Shown: positions 35,174-48,740, counted from the first letter of the stretch. The stretch: DNA of 64,000 bases from Pseudisothecium myosuroides (GCA_951799445.1 OX637293.1:496001-560000), one strand, 5' to 3'. The notes: generated by a model not told the origin, from the sequence alone. Numbers and translations are program-made.

Positions 35174-35267
35174 TACAAATATACAAATATACAATATACA
35201 AATATACAAATATACAAATATACAAATATACAAATATACAAATATACAAATATACAAATATACAAAT
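35174..35267. repeat. Octamer microsatellite between Helentron genes
   Basis: About eleven copies of the 8-bp unit ATACAAAT lie in the 230-bp spacer between the RPA-like stop codon and the polyprotein start. They generate spurious Tyr/Ile/Cys/Phe/Val frames on the minus strand. Being just upstream of the polyprotein gene, the array lies in its presumed promoter/leader. Confidence 0.9.
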
Positions 35268-35338
35268 GAGTCTGCAAAAATAACAAAAAAGCATTAGTTT
35301 TATACAAGTCAAATACAAATAAAATACAATATACATAG

Positions 35339-36820
35339 TCACTTTTTGTTTCTTTTATCAATTGCATCATCCAATTTACGCTTCACACTTTTCTGACGAG
35401 AGTGTGATGGAGATGCAGTGCTATCTAATAGATCTATGGAAGATGGGATGACATCTTGTACTGAAATTGGAGTCACGTTTTCCACACAAGATGGAACAGA
35501 AGAAGAGATAGGTGTGCACTGAGAAGAAACAAAATCTAAACTATTGTCTGCTAAAACTAATTCACTAGATGGTTCATCTTTGTGATGCTCTTCAAAACCA
35601 ACAAGACGTGAAGTTGGTGTCAATTGAAACTTTCCAGTGATGTGAATCTTCGATAGGATTCTAATTTGTACTTTTCTTGTTTCTCTCAAAAAATCTTGAC
35701 CAGACATGTGAACAACAGATGACAACCACGGTCCTTCAATAGATACTTCAATGTCTCCTGCATCTTCTGTATTGATTTTACCTCGAAGAAAAGGTTGTTG
35801 TTCTGTCACCTGATTGCGCTGGCAGTTTTTGCAGAAGTATTCACTGGCAGCTACAACCGTTACATTCGCCAACTGACAGACTGAGCAAATGCGTTTGAAA
35901 GGTGGAACGGTTGGATTCAAGACTGATAACTCACCAATGATCTGCAACATGTTCAAAAGGAAAATTTTAGAATAAAAACTTAAAAATCTAAAAACTAAAG
36001 AATAAATGTAAAACATTCACAATACATCACTTACCTCTCTAAGATTTTCGGATGAGGTGCCAGAGTCTGTTATTTGGTGATAAACGTTGGTCAATCGCTC
36101 ACGTTCCTCTTCATCAATCACGGGAGTAACAATTGTATACGCTTCAGTCTTCAAAAAACGATCATACTTTGACGTCACACTCAAGTGCTTGAACATGACC
36201 AGCACACATTCTCCTGCGTTGTGACTTTCTTGAATCTTCAAATACTCCCTTTGAAATGCATGTGTAAAACCAACTGTATCATGATCATCATGCGTGAGTC
36301 CATCGGCAACAACTATTTGAAACATATCTTGATAATGACCTTTAATTGCTACTACAGCAGCAGCAAATGTTGCCACTGGAAAGTTTTCATGGCAACGTTT
36401 TTTGAAATCTCTGATAGAATCCTCCGAGTAAAAAACAGGAAGAAATCCTGGTACAAAGGGAGGAAGGACTGTGATACGCGTAGTAGATTGGACATAAATA
36501 ACACAAGGCATGTCTCCCTTCTGAAACCCACCACCACTTTTGGGTTTGACTGCAAAATTCTCTACTCTCACATAGTTCCCTCGTTGCAATTTAGTTTGAT
36601 GGTGTTCAATTAGCGGTGTACAAACAGACAAAGTAATTGTTGTTAAACATTCTCTATCTATGACATCACAATGCAAATATGCATAGCCACGGTCTTTTGA
36701 CTGATTTGCACGAATATAGTCATAAGTACCGTAGCGGCTCAAAATTTGTCCTTCAAACACTACATCTCGACTGTTTTCGTCTATCTCGACAACTGACAAT
36801 ACCATCTTACTACCAGCCAT
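35339..36820 (-). CDS. RPA70-like single-strand DNA-binding protein of the Helentron
   Basis: Two exons, 36820-36035 and 35941-35339, are joined across a 93-bp intron (donor GAG then GTAAGTGATG; acceptor ACATGTTGCAG), phase 0, giving 462 residues. The first exon carries OB-fold sequence of replication protein A large-subunit type (about residues 15-225). The second has the CX2C-X14-CX2C zinc ribbon (Cys281, 284, 299, 302) typical of the RPA1 C-terminal DNA-binding domain. It ends in a Ser-rich tail and a basic KRKLDDAIDKRNKK nuclear-localisation-like tail. RPA genes are known passengers of plant and other Helitrons; the likely role is coating single strands during rolling-circle transposition. 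It lies upstream of, and co-oriented with, the polyprotein gene. Confidence 0.88.
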
Positions 36821-37084
36821 TGCAAATGCAAAAAAACAACAACTTACAAACGACTAAACGAGAGTTGAAAAGTTGTACAAGAAAACAACAGAACAAATAT
36901 AGGAAATGCTGAAGTTTGTAGACACTGAAATGACGAATTGTTATGTATGCTAGTCTTCTTCTCCACGCCAAACCACTGTCACCATCACCACCATCTAAAT
37001 CATACAAAAAATCTCACCCAACTTGATAGCTTAGCATCTCCATTAGACTCTAAAAAAAAACCCTCGTTGGATTTGATGACAGGA

Positions 37085-37225
37085 ATCCCAACAAGTTGAA
37101 TATCTAAATCTACGTAAGTCTAATCTAAAGTGTAAGACTTATCTGAATCTAACCTACTTAGATCTAATCCACCTAAGTCTAATCTAACCTACTTAGGTCT
37201 AATCCACCTAAGTCTAATTTAATTT
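37085..37225. repeat. CTAATC/CCTAAGT direct repeats near the Helentron 5' side
   Basis: Repeated TCTAATCCACCTAAG and TCTAATCTAACCTACTTAG tracts form about two and a half copies of a unit of roughly 35 bp. They lie just outside the last Helentron gene. They may be subterminal repeats of the element or an independent minisatellite. Confidence 0.55.
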
Positions 37226-37530
37226 GATGACTCAATAAACAAAAATTAGTAATGTAAGGAAAAAAAAATAAAAAAATAATGATTTAAAAAGTAACAAAAT
37301 AAAAAGTAAAATATAAAAAAATGAAACTTAAATTTAAAATTTAAAAATTAATTTTTTTTTAAAATCTAAGAATCTCAAATAAAAAACAAAAAAATAAAAA
37401 ACAAGAGACAAGAAAATAAAATAAAAATTAAAAAGGTTTAAAAATGAAATTAAAACATTAAAAAAATTAAAAAAATTGATAATAAAAAAATAAAAAATAA
37501 AAAAATAAAAAAATAAAAAAAATAAAAAAA

Positions 37531-37740
37531 TGGCCCCCGCCCAAGGCGGGGCTCCCCCAGGCAGGGGTCCGCCCAGGCGGGGGGCTCCCTCGCCGCAGCA
37601 GGGGTCCGCCCAGGCGGGGGGCTCCCTCGCCGCAGCAGGGGTCCGCCCAGGCGGGGGGCTCCCACGTCGCACCTGGGGCCGCCCAGGCGAGCCGTGCCAA
37701 GCGGGATTCCCTCCCGGGAGTTCCTCTTGGTTTGCCACGC
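37531..37740. repeat. GC-rich 37-bp minisatellite
   Basis: The GC-rich block begins abruptly after a run of AAAAAATAAA. It contains about three copies of a 37-bp unit starting CAGGGGTCCGCCCAGGCGGG, at 37562, 37599 and 37636. Neighbouring sequence on the left is nearly pure A/T, so the composition jump is extreme. The reverse open frames here are by-products of the array. Confidence 0.8.
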
Positions 37741-38199
37741 GGGCCTCACGTTAGACAAATATGAAATTGTAAAAGTAGGTGAGTGTGAATGCGGTTGTAG
37801 ATAAAATTTGGAAACTCAAGTTTTTGTAAAGTCGATGCGGAGTCGTTGCCATAGTCTCTGTCCAAAGGACAGAGCCAATAAAATAAATAATCAACTCCGT
37901 TCTCCAAAAACAAATCAACTCTGTTCTGTAAAATAGTAAACAGTATTGGTAAACAAGCATGATGACTGAACTGAACTTAAATAACAAAATGATAATTTTC
38001 TTGCATAACTTATGTGCTTGACATAATACTGTATTTCAGACATAATGCTGTACCTGCATCTTGCTAACTTGAGCAAGCCTGGAATTGACAGCACAGCCCC
38101 AAAATTTCAGGAATACAGATGGGAGGAAGTTTCATGTGAACAAAAATAAAAAGCATGTAACAAAAAAAGAAAATAAATGACCTTGCATTAATAGACGGT

Positions 38200-38625
38200 G
38201 GAGATTTGTATGATCCAATGGAGGAGCCCAATCCGGCCCTAGATGGGAGTTCGGGCCACCCCAAACCTCGTCCCGATTGCTCCCTTGGGGCCGGATGGTT
38301 TGGCGCCAAAACCATGCCACCTAAGGCGACATGTAGGATGAGTTGTAGTTTCATCCGGCCCCAAGTATAAAGCCCTTGGGCCGGATTTGGAGAAATCGAG
38401 TGATCCTATTGGTTCAAATTTGGAGAGTTCCGGCCGGCCTTCAATCCAGCCCCAAGTATAAACCGGGCTTGATGAGATCCGTATCTTCTCCTTTGATTGG
38501 AAAACTAGAAATCATGTTCTCTAACTTTTAGTAATGTAGCACGCTGGTGGGGGTGGGTCATCCCTTTCCGGATGAGATTCATCTTAATACAAAAAAGGAA
38601 GTCCACTGGAGGGGATGCTCTTGGT
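38200..38625. mobile_element. Probable reversed copy of the CCGGCCC-rich MITE
   Basis: It shares CAATCCGGCCCTAGAT-like, AGCCCTTGGGCCGGA and CCTTCAATCC tracts with 24446-24849. The right side ends GAGGGGATGCTC near 38614, the complement of the GAGCATCCCC end. The left end and target duplication were not resolved. Confidence 0.4.
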
Positions 38626-38746
38626 GCCAAGGTTGCCCGCCCTTTGCTTGAACCCCCCCCCGCATGGATCAGGGTTTGCAGTCACGGGCTAGTATGCAAA
38701 AATCCCGGCATCCATTTTGGATCCTTAAGTTAAGGACCTTAATTAA

Positions 38747-39717
38747 CCCTTCAAAGCACAAGGCCTTTTTGGATTTAAAAACATTATTGCTTTTGAAGTG
38801 TTATAGATCTAAATGTCACTAAGTTATAGAGATCTCAACCCTACAATCTTGTAGTGTACGTGTTGTATATGACATGAATCAAATTTGGAGTCATTTGGCT
38901 ACATAGATTGCAAGATTATAATGTTCTAGTGTTGAAAAAGGATGCTGAAATTTTCCTAGTAACACACTTGGAAGTGAAATTTGATTTCTAAACCTACTCA
39001 AATGAAAAAATTTAAACTATAAAGAGATTCAAAACTAACATACAAACACATTGGTAAAAGAAAATATCATTCAATTGACTCATTGTGTCTGCAAAATGGC
39101 TTTGAAATGTCAAAAAATAACAAGAAAAGTTGAAAAAAAAACATTTGTGGATGAACTTCCTTCTGCTAAAATGCTTCTTAGTCAAATCATAACTTCTTAG
39201 ATTGATATGAAATTTTAGCCACAGAAACTAGATTAGTATGCAAAACTTTTACAAAAATATTATTGGAAACGGACACTGTATGAAGAAGAAATAAGCTACC
39301 AAAGTTCAGTGTAATCCAAAAATGTCGTGGTTTTAAACTTCAAATTGCTTCCAAGCATTCAAAAGAACTTGGATTGACATGAAAATTTTACCACAATAAC
39401 TAGAATTTAAGGGAAACATAAACCAATAAGTTTTAATTAAAACAAACATTGGATGAAGGAGATACAAGCCTCCAAAGTTGAAGCCATCAAATGCAATTTG
39501 GTGAATTTAAATTGAACTTGTGAAATTCGATTGGCTTCCAAAAAATTAGTACATCTTTTATTGATCTAAAAATTTTACCACACAAACTAGAAGAGAGAGT
39601 GCAAATTAACAACAAGCTTTACTGAATTCAAACATTGGATGCAAAAGTTACAGAACTTTGAATTGGACTTGAAACTATACATGTGAAAATATTCTTGGTT
39701 CCCTCGGGCATTGAGGA
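38747..39717. mobile_element. Possible degenerate TTAA-type element
   Basis: TTAA (38743-38746) followed by CCCTTCAAAGCACAAGGCC resembles the left ends of the TTAA-flanked family. A weak right-end match, CTCGGGCATTGAGGAG, lies near 39703-39718 but is followed by TAAC rather than TTAA. The interior is AT-rich without coding. Confidence 0.25.
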
Positions 39718-39719
39718 GT

Positions 39720-42700
39720 AACCAGAGAGAGGTAATCATTTTTAGAGCAATGAACTAGCTGCAGCATCTCTCAAATCAACACATGTTACATTCATCTAAC
39801 ATATAGAGATTAAATTACAAAGATTAGAATTAAAACCAAAAATTGCCACCAAATTGTAGTGGCCAATTTCTAGTTTCCATCTTCATCTAACATTTGGATG
39901 GCTCTCTACCAGAATCTCTTTTTTTGTGCACTAGAAATCTTGGACAATTGCACACCATAGAACATTTGAAGAGAGACTCTAAAAAAATGAAGAAAATTTT
40001 CTAAAGCTCCAATTGTCAACTAATTCCATTGATGGGTTTTTTTTTGGTTTTTTTTAAACAAATGGAAATCAATTGCAAAACAATACATTTATAAAGCAGC
40101 CAAGTCCAACTAGAAGGCTAAACAAAAGAAGAGAGGAGAAGGAAGAATTCCATTGATGGTTTGACTACCATGATGATACAACATATGCATGCACATTCAT
40201 GAATTCAGAACTATTTGGCACTTTAAATGTTCATTTGTACAATACTATTCAAAATTAAAGGATATAAATAAATTTGGAAATGTGCCCAAGTAACTGGATC
40301 TTGTTTCTTGTTATATTCTTTCTTAATAAGTCACACCAACCTCTTCTCATTTTGGATGGAGGTTGAGGGTGAAGGACACAAGAAATTTGGAATCACAAAT
40401 TATCCAGTTCATGTTCATGATATAAGAATGAGACAATTGAATACACATTGAGATATATCACTCCACCTCTAACTAGTTTAAATTTTTTAACTCTTTAGAT
40501 TTGTACAATTTACAAGTTTATTTGTTTGTTTGCATCTTTGCCCTATCTACGTTTATGATTGTCACAAAGTGCATGTGGATATTGCATCTTGATCGAAACA
40601 ACAGATCTTCTTGCAGATCTTGAAGAAATAATTTTTTTATAGATTAATCATTAAATACTAATAAAATTTAATTAAAACTTATATAGTCATGCTAAAAATT
40701 AATTAATTATAGAAGAAAACATTAAAAAAATATAAATTGTAGTAGAAAGTAAAGTGAATTTGCTGTAATTTTGTTTCAAGTTTTTTTTTTTTTTGATCCC
40801 TTAGTTGTTGCAGAAGTCAACTCCAATGTTGCATGGGATTCTCTATAAAAAAAAAGTGAGTGTGCTTTGTAGGGGACACTTATGGATCCATGTTGTTGTT
40901 AGGTTTCTAAGCAAGATTTTATTCCTTTACAAGTAGATGATGGCTAAGAGTCACAAATCTTGAAGATACACTCCCTCTTGTTGTTGCCAAGTATTGATGC
41001 AGTGAATGGACCATTGTGTTTGATGTCATTCAAGGAGTAGTAGTATCCTATCTAGTAGTATGTAGAATGAAGGCTGTGTTGGATTTGTGCATCATGGTGA
41101 AAGCTTTTGGGATATGAATCAATATTTTGGAGGTGGATTCCATCATCTCGCAATTGCAATTTAAGGTAGTCCGTAAATCAAATCTCTATTTACAAACACC
41201 CAACTATAACGTGTAGATTCATTGCCACACATTCCATGTATAAAAATGTATTACATATTTAGGCTAGAAATAAAAAAATTTGTATGTTTTTAATACAAAA
41301 ATGCATATTATCTAATTACATCCATTTCAAAATGGGATTCAAAGATTATCGCATTTAATTAATTGCAACAATTAATTGATTAAAAATAATTCCAAACTAA
41401 TTATACAAGCATGGATGAACATGGTTGAATGAATAGTTCATCATGGTCAATGTGAATGTTACCTTGCATCTTGAGCTTTATCCTGTGTCACTCATGGATA
41501 AGTGGCTCATTTACATGGCAAGTATTGGTGGCACAAGCTCCGCATAGTTGCAACATTTTATAATAACCTTAGAAAAACTTGACAAAAGCAACAATATTGT
41601 ACTAGATTGATGTGATCTTGAAAGCCCTTGATTAAATTAGTATAATTGAATTATTTCTAAATATGTAGAATATGCATTATTAGACAGCCAATGACTACAT
41701 GCACAAAATTTCAAAAACAACTCGGAAAGTAATTGAAAGAGAAAGGATGCTTGAAGAATATTTTTAAATTTCAATTCTTAAAATGAGATGATTTAGGCAA
41801 AGCACCTAATCAAAGATGCAAGGAGTAGATTGCAATGCATAGTTGGATAGTTAGACAAACTTCCAATCAATCTACAAAGAGGAAAAAGTATTCATTTCAT
41901 TACTCAAATATGAAGCCAGTCAGATTTTCTAAAATAATGCTTAGAAAACTAAGAACAATACCCAAGGCCATGGAAGGCACCAAGCAAACTTTTGCACATT
42001 ATATTATTCTATTACTCAAAGAGTGTTTATAGTGCCAAGGGAAATAATATAGGTAAAAGCCAACAACAACCATTTAACAAGAAATGTCACACACCTCAAT
42101 GTGTCATCAAAGGAATGTCAATGTTATAGAAATAATCCTAATAATTTTTTAATTAGTATTTTATTTTATTAGATATATTGTTTTGAACTTGAATCTTTTA
42201 TAATTTATATGTGAATATCTCGACCTCGATGAGAAGAAAATTATACTACCACATTTTAAGGTTGAGTCTCTTATTATCAAATAAAATATGGAATTAGTAT
42301 GTCTATAATGGATTTTATAAATCCTATTTGTTTCATGATCTACCTATAGAAATTGCAACAAAAAGTCTCATGGTCACTATCCTAGTTTTGCTCTACCTAA
42401 GTTATATATCATAACGTAAATATGGGAGTATAGTTAATATAGGTCTCATATACTAAAATACATGTATTTGGTCTTATTGAGTTTCCTCATGTCTCTTCAC
42501 ATCCAAGAGTTGCAACGTTTATTACTAAAAATAATACTTGAAAATTCCAAGCAACTTTTCTTGGCTAAGTTTCCTTTCATGTTTATATTCCTACATTATT
42601 CAACTTCTACTCACTCATTCATTGTTTTTTTCATGTTCATTTTTCATGTTCTTTGTTGTCATCATTCATTTTATATATAATTGACTTATTTTGAAATTTT

Positions 42701-44760
42701 AATTGCTTGCATTCCTCAAATCTTATTTTTGTATGTTGTTATTTCAACTTTGTTTCATACATCAATATATTTATTAAAAAGCCATATGGATTTGAACTCA
42801 AACTCAAACAACTACAATATAATGATTTACATATTAATGTGTGATTTTTTTGTCTTATTTGAAAACACCTTCGTACAATATTCAATTTATACTAATTGAT
42901 TCAAATCATAAAATAGTAATGTGGAAGATGATATAACAAACAACATGGACTAACAACAAGCAAAGTAGAATTAAGTTTTTTGAGTTATTATGTTATGTTA
43001 AATTTTTTGATTCAATTTGTATCCTTTTGAATACTCCAAAAGATGAAGATTTCAAATCAAGGGACACCAAAACGTCAAATGCCAAATGTTGCTCATGCAA
43101 AGATGATTTGTACAAAAACACTACTAGTAGCCAAAGTAGAAGAAAGAAGCCTAAAAATGACTTGCAACACGTAATTGATTTCAATTTGGAAAAATTTCAG
43201 AGTGTAGAAGCAGCATTTTCTTCTTAAATATCACACCTTGTGTTCAATGATGTTGGATAAAAAATACAAGTCTTTTTTCTTTTAATTCAACACTGTAGCT
43301 TTTTTGTGGCTTTAATTTCTTGGGAAATCAATTATAGTATATGACCTAAGTATAAACAATGTCCTTGGATAGGTTCAAGGTCATTAAATAATCATGACAC
43401 TAATTAACGCAGCTAAGCGTGGTAAGTTGACGTCTTAAGTTTGCCTTAAATAACTTTAAGGCATCTTAGGATGAGTAGTAAAATAATGTCAGGTAAAAAG
43501 GTATCATTGTAGCAATATAAAGGAAAGGTAGTTTGGAGGACTATCCTCAATTTTAATCTAATAAGGTACTCCATAATATCCCAAATCAAAATAATTAATC
43601 ATTAGATTTACAATCAATAAAAAAATCTTTTCGATGAAACATTTATTTTCAATTAATGTTTTAGGACCTAAATGAATACAATAGTAAAAACATATTCAAG
43701 GTATATTTGAAAATCAAATTGGCAGAAACCACATGATCAATTTGTATGATGAATGAGGTAATGCAATGAGAGAATTGTAATAAAACAGATACATTTATCA
43801 ATGCATGAGAAATAATAGATGATTGTAAGTACCAACGGCTCGCACATGCAAGTGAATGATCACATGAATCAACTAATCATACATGGATACATGCATGGAT
43901 TTTGAGGTAAATTTAATGAACCAAAAATTGCTATTATTACCCCCTATGAATAATATTTGATGAATTTTGTTCATATATATTTGAATAATTTATTCAAGTG
44001 ACCCTGAATTATTTTGTTTTTAATAAGTATATTGATTCACAATGACAAAACCTAAGGTGTTGCATTACAAAATAAGAATTTTCCTTCATAAAAATTTGAT
44101 GAAAATGTCACGGATGAAAACTTGAATTTAATCCAAACTTAGTTCTTTCATTTGGGAAAAAATTTCAATAATGCACTTTTTAAAGTATTACAAGTGGTAG
44201 GGAAGAGCTTTTTACAAGAGTTGAAGTGAAATTTAATTAGTTTTTGAATGCATCTTAGAACATGTCAAAGAGACTTTAAATCAAAACCATTTTAATCTTT
44301 TTGAAAGAGTACAATATTTTTTAAATTATAATGAATGCATAACAAGTTTAATTTGAATGAGGTTTCTAATTTGATTTCATGCTACTTATTGCAATTCTCT
44401 TCATTAATTTATTTTTTAGATCATTAGTTTTATTGCAAATAATAAACCAAGAATTAAATGGCTTTCAAGTGCAAATATAGAAGCATCAAACGTAAAGAAT
44501 GGGAAACAAAGGCAAATTATATGAAAGAGTACTTAGGACTATAAAATAATTGAGCATAAAGGAGAAAAACGGAGGACAAGCAAGAGCACAAAGGAGGATA
44601 AGGATCACCGAGAGGAGCACAAAAGAGCAAGGAGCATTAGGAGACTATAATAGAATAAATAACATTAAAGGATTTTCAAAAAGATAAGGACTAATAATAG
44701 GATTCATCAAATAGGGCATTGTTGATTGATTGAAGAATTCACTTGATGTAATAAGAATGA
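39720..44760. other. AT-rich gene-free DNA
   Basis: About 5 kb with no supported gene. Frames do not exceed about 72 codons and lack domains. Poly-T and poly-A runs are frequent. Probably old transposon-derived sequence; I could not assign families. Confidence 0.5.
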
Positions 44761-44766
44761 CATCAG

Positions 44767-45608
44767 GGTGATTGCAAGAAATACCCGTACTATTTTCCGT
44801 CACACGTTCAATGTGGAAGTTGTTTTGTGCCATAAGTATTGCAAAAATGATTGAATGAACATGAAATTCAAAAGCAAGCTTCCTATAGCAATAGAAAATG
44901 CACTTGAACTATTTCAATTTTTTCAAAATAAATTTAATAGGTGAAACTGAATTTTGAATATATGTCACACATGCGGTTTTGGTGGGTTTTAGTACTATCA
45001 AGTACCTTTTCTGAAGAGCTACATCATCAAATTTAGTAGGCTAGCTCTTCTAACAAAAATACACCTTCTCAGGAGAGGGATTTCCAAAAATATTTTTCAA
45101 GTGTGTTTTATATTGGCCTAAATTGTGTTATATTCAAGTTGAATTTATGTTGAACTAAAAATGTTTTTTTAGTTCTAACTTTGATCTTCCTACTTTGCTC
45201 TTAATTGGCAACAATGGCCATTTTTGAAATAAAATTTCAAACTCATTTCCTAATTTTCAAAAACAGAAACGTGAAAGTCTCATTTTCTAGGATAAATTGT
45301 AGCATGTGGCTCAAAATAGTACTTCATGGTACACATAAAGACTCAATAGTATTGTTGGGGCTCGTAATACCTTCTATCTGCCAATGTAAATTGTTTTTTA
45401 GTGGCAAATTAAGTATTTTCATCCATTTTTAGCATCCAATGATGAACATCACATGTTGTCAAGAATAGTAAATTTGAAATCCAATTGACCATTCAAGTTT
45501 TATGTTCTATACCTTCAATAGTATTGAAGATGACTCATGGTACAAAAAGTATTAAAAGTCCAAAAATGCAAAACGCAACAAATAGTACAAGTGTTTCTTG
45601 CAGTCACC
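44767..45608. mobile_element. TIR element with 6-bp target duplication, copy 1
   Basis: An 842-bp element with ends GGTGATTGCAAGAAATAC and GTGTTTCTTGCAGTCACC. It is flanked by CATCAG (44761-44766) and CATCGG (45609-45614), a 6-bp direct duplication with one mismatch. The ends match those of 50873-51629, including TTTTCCGTC just inside the left end. It has no coding frame. The superfamily is not identified. Confidence 0.65.
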
Positions 45609-45614
45609 CATCGG

Positions 45615-48600
45615 TAGATTCAAAATAGTTTTGAACATTTACTATTATTGGAATATAAAATTTTAAACATTAGTTAGAACAACATTAACTTCAAAAGTTC
45701 AATATTTAGGAATTTTTATGTAAATGTAATATAATACTTTGCATGCATATTTCCAATCTTAAACTTTTTTATTTTAAACATTTGCTTTTTGATTAAAATT
45801 AAATACAAAAATTATATTCAATATTTAATTAGGGCTTTGTTGGTCTTTGCACTATCAATGATGCTATTGAAGATTGAAGGTATTAGGGCCCTGTTTTTGG
45901 CTCCTAAGATTTGGCATTGGAAATTCCAAAATTTAGCCTTCACGTAGATGTAGGAACCTAGAAAGAGTGTTTATCAAAATTGTCTGTAATGAATGGCATG
46001 AACCTTCCGTCATTGATGCACTTCCGTGTATGTGCCTTCATCATTGAGATGACATAAATTGACGTCACCAAAGCAATGTAGAATGCAATGTCCATGGTGT
46101 ACACTATTGCCATGATGTTGTCTTATTGGATGGACTTGTTGTGCACTTTCTTCCTTCATTTGTTAACCAATATCCAAGTACACTCATATTGAAACTCTTT
46201 AACCTTAAACCTTTCACCAATATTTTTTTACAAAAGAAGATACATTTAATCTTCACTTGAATTACAACTATTCATAGGCAACAAGATTTTTTCTTGGAGT
46301 ACCATCTCCCATCTAAACCTCCTTACTATGCAATCTAAGACATTAAGAACTATTAGTACAAATAATTGAGTAGAATAGGATGGTGATTGAATCTCAATCA
46401 ATTGTGAAGTACTTTAAAGATACAAATAGCTAAAAAAGACCTAGTGTTGCCTCTCTTCTTCTTGCTTCTACAATTCCATCTAGGAATTATGTTCAATAAT
46501 TTCTTTCAATTTTGATTTTGGCACTTTTTCATCTTGCATACAAAACACTCGTAGTGTATGTCTTGGTTGTATGAAATTACAACGCAATGAAGAAGAAGCA
46601 CACAATGAACAAAAGGTTGTTGCCTCATTTGATTGTTAAACAATAAAAAATTTGCACTTGTTATCCAAAGCACGTCCTCTAGCTGCACCCTAAATTCACG
46701 CCAAGCTTTGCCTCACTCTTGCAAGGGAAGTCCGCACATGTAACTCAATGCTCAAGAGCTGCACATGCACTCTATAAGTCTAGTGCCACAATCCTTAAGA
46801 AGAAGAGAACAAGCACCCGAGCAAGCACCATACATCCCTAATCGGCTCATCTCCATATACATTCCCTTATCTTGAAGGCACAAACCAATCTAAAATAAAT
46901 AATTAAAATTACTAACTAAGCTTCTTGTTATGACATTGTGCAAGTTCCAATCTATTGAAGTTCATCAATAATCTAAATTACATACACACAAAGCTGCTAA
47001 CCAAGTTAAGACTCTTATAACAAACATTTAATCAATCTTCCTCTCTATAATTCACATCCTTTTAGTGAGCTTCATTCAACTATCAAAATGTATACCAAAA
47101 TTCCTATAACAAAACCACAAACGTGTTGAATCAAATTGAATGCATAAATGCATAAAAATTGATTGGCAACATTGAGCAATGGACTTTGCAAGTGAAGTGC
47201 AAAGCTTAATGAAACACAACGAGGGTGAATAAACTCTTTAACTTAAATTAGTTATATATTTTCAAACCTAAAGATTGTAGGAGGCTATTAGTCTCAAAAA
47301 GGGCAGTTTTTGTATTGATATGTAATCATATAAATATAAGGCATACGTTTTATAGGTTTTTACTTAATATGTTTGATATTAAAAAATAAAAACGTCCTAG
47401 AATAATTAAAGAATATTTGGAGAATATTTTATTATATGATATTTGAAGCACTAATATTGTTTTTTATTTCTTAATATTTGAGATGCCAAGCAAAAATAAC
47501 ACCTTATTTTTGGACTTATCTAATTTCTAAGAATCACGTTGGTACTGCCCTCCCAAGCTATAAGTCTAACCTAGAAGAATCAAAAGTCCCTCTAATTGGC
47601 ACATTCAACTCTTTCAATTACAGTGTAGACACTCTATTCTCTATAGATCCATACCCCATTACCATATTGCAAAATGGACCCTTTCAACTCTTGTATTTTA
47701 AAAAAAATCCAAATTCTTCTAGCCTATGTCTCAAAAATTAATTGGACTTCAATTAAAGATCTCCATTGGTTCCCTCAAAAAAATTGAAATCCCCCAATTG
47801 AAAAGACATTGGATTCCCTATGGGCTTCAATTTTAGTTGTGTTACTATCTTTTTTGGGGGAGGGGGAGGAGCTTCATGCTAGCTATGATATCTACAAATT
47901 TGATAGCGATTTTTTGTTAATGTTACTGAATGTTTGTTTTAATCAGGGTGATGTTTTGCTTGTAAGCGCCAACAAGTATACATTTGCAGGAGGGAATGTT
48001 TGATTTTGTTTTCAATTGGAGTTGAATTGTTGTACGTGTTTTGGCCGTCTGAGTGTTATTTGTTCAACCATTAAAAGGCAATTCATGTCCATGCTTGATC
48101 AAACTTCATTAGATTTCTACATTAAAAGTTACTATACATTTCAAAATTCTGATATTTTTCACAAAGAGTAATATATGTCTAGAATTTTATTTCATTTTTT
48201 CATAATTAAAAACATCAAATTGAATTGTATATGATTTTTTAAAGAAATTTCTTTGTAAAAACCATAAAAATTACCAAAAATGTTTGACATAGTATGAAAT
48301 TTAAAAAAAATAATAGAGACAAATATTGACCATGGTATCATTGATGTACTGCTTGGTCTCACACTAAGAGAAATTTGATAGAAATAAATTCAAAAGTGGT
48401 TTATTTTGAACTTTCAAGATGCTAGTTGCAAAGTGTCACAAAAAATATGATTTTAATAATTTTGAAAAAAATTCAAATTGATTAAAAAATAGATTATCAA
48501 AGCTACGTTTTCTTAGTTAAGCTTAAAAATATTTAAAATTAAGAACTATGTTAAAATTTAGGTTCTGACTTTCAAAATGCTCGTGTGGCTTGCAATGTCC

Positions 48601-48740
48601 TTTAAAGGTTAATGGAGTTAGGATTCCCTCCAGAGAATCCGGAATGCTATGGAGGTGGTACATGGTGAGCAAACAAGCCGGCTGCTATGTCCATCAGTCC
48701 ACTTGATGACAAGGTAACATTCAACATGAGATTTTGCACT
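45615..48740. other. AT-rich gene-free DNA
   Basis: No gene supported. The 87-codon frame at 47478-47741 (+) and the 60-codon frame at 46506-46688 (-) have no recognisable domain. A GGGCCCTGTTTTTGGCTCC tract near 45888 resembles a Tourist-type MITE end, but no partner end was found. Confidence 0.45.

Larger units (their letters stand above)
25100..37050 (-). mobile_element. Helentron/Helitron2-type rolling-circle transposon
   Basis: Three co-oriented genes form the coding content of a rolling-circle transposon: RPA-like (36820-35339), OTU-Rep-helicase-endonuclease (35152-28664) and an OTU-ParB-methyltransferase-like gene (28222-25482, broken). An OTU domain and a C-terminal EEP endonuclease place it with Helentrons/Helitron2 rather than canonical Helitrons, which end TC...CTRR. 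Exact termini are not resolved: coordinates are approximate and set by the loss of coding and composition changes. A short hairpin (ACGGT-GTG-ACCGT) at about 25325 is a candidate 3' structure. The genes are AT-rich, unlike the GC-rich host exons. Confidence 0.88.

Noticed and set aside
35112..35370. Tyr/Ile/Cys/Phe/Val-rich frames that look like membrane peptides
   Set aside because: Translations of the ATACAAAT octamer array, not genes.
25100..37050. Canonical Helitron ends (TC start, CTRR end)
   Set aside because: Not found at convincing positions; domain content fits a Helentron, whose ends differ.
37334..37758. Reverse frames rich in Pro/Gly then Phe/Ile
   Set aside because: Derived from the 37-bp GC-rich array followed by an A/T run.
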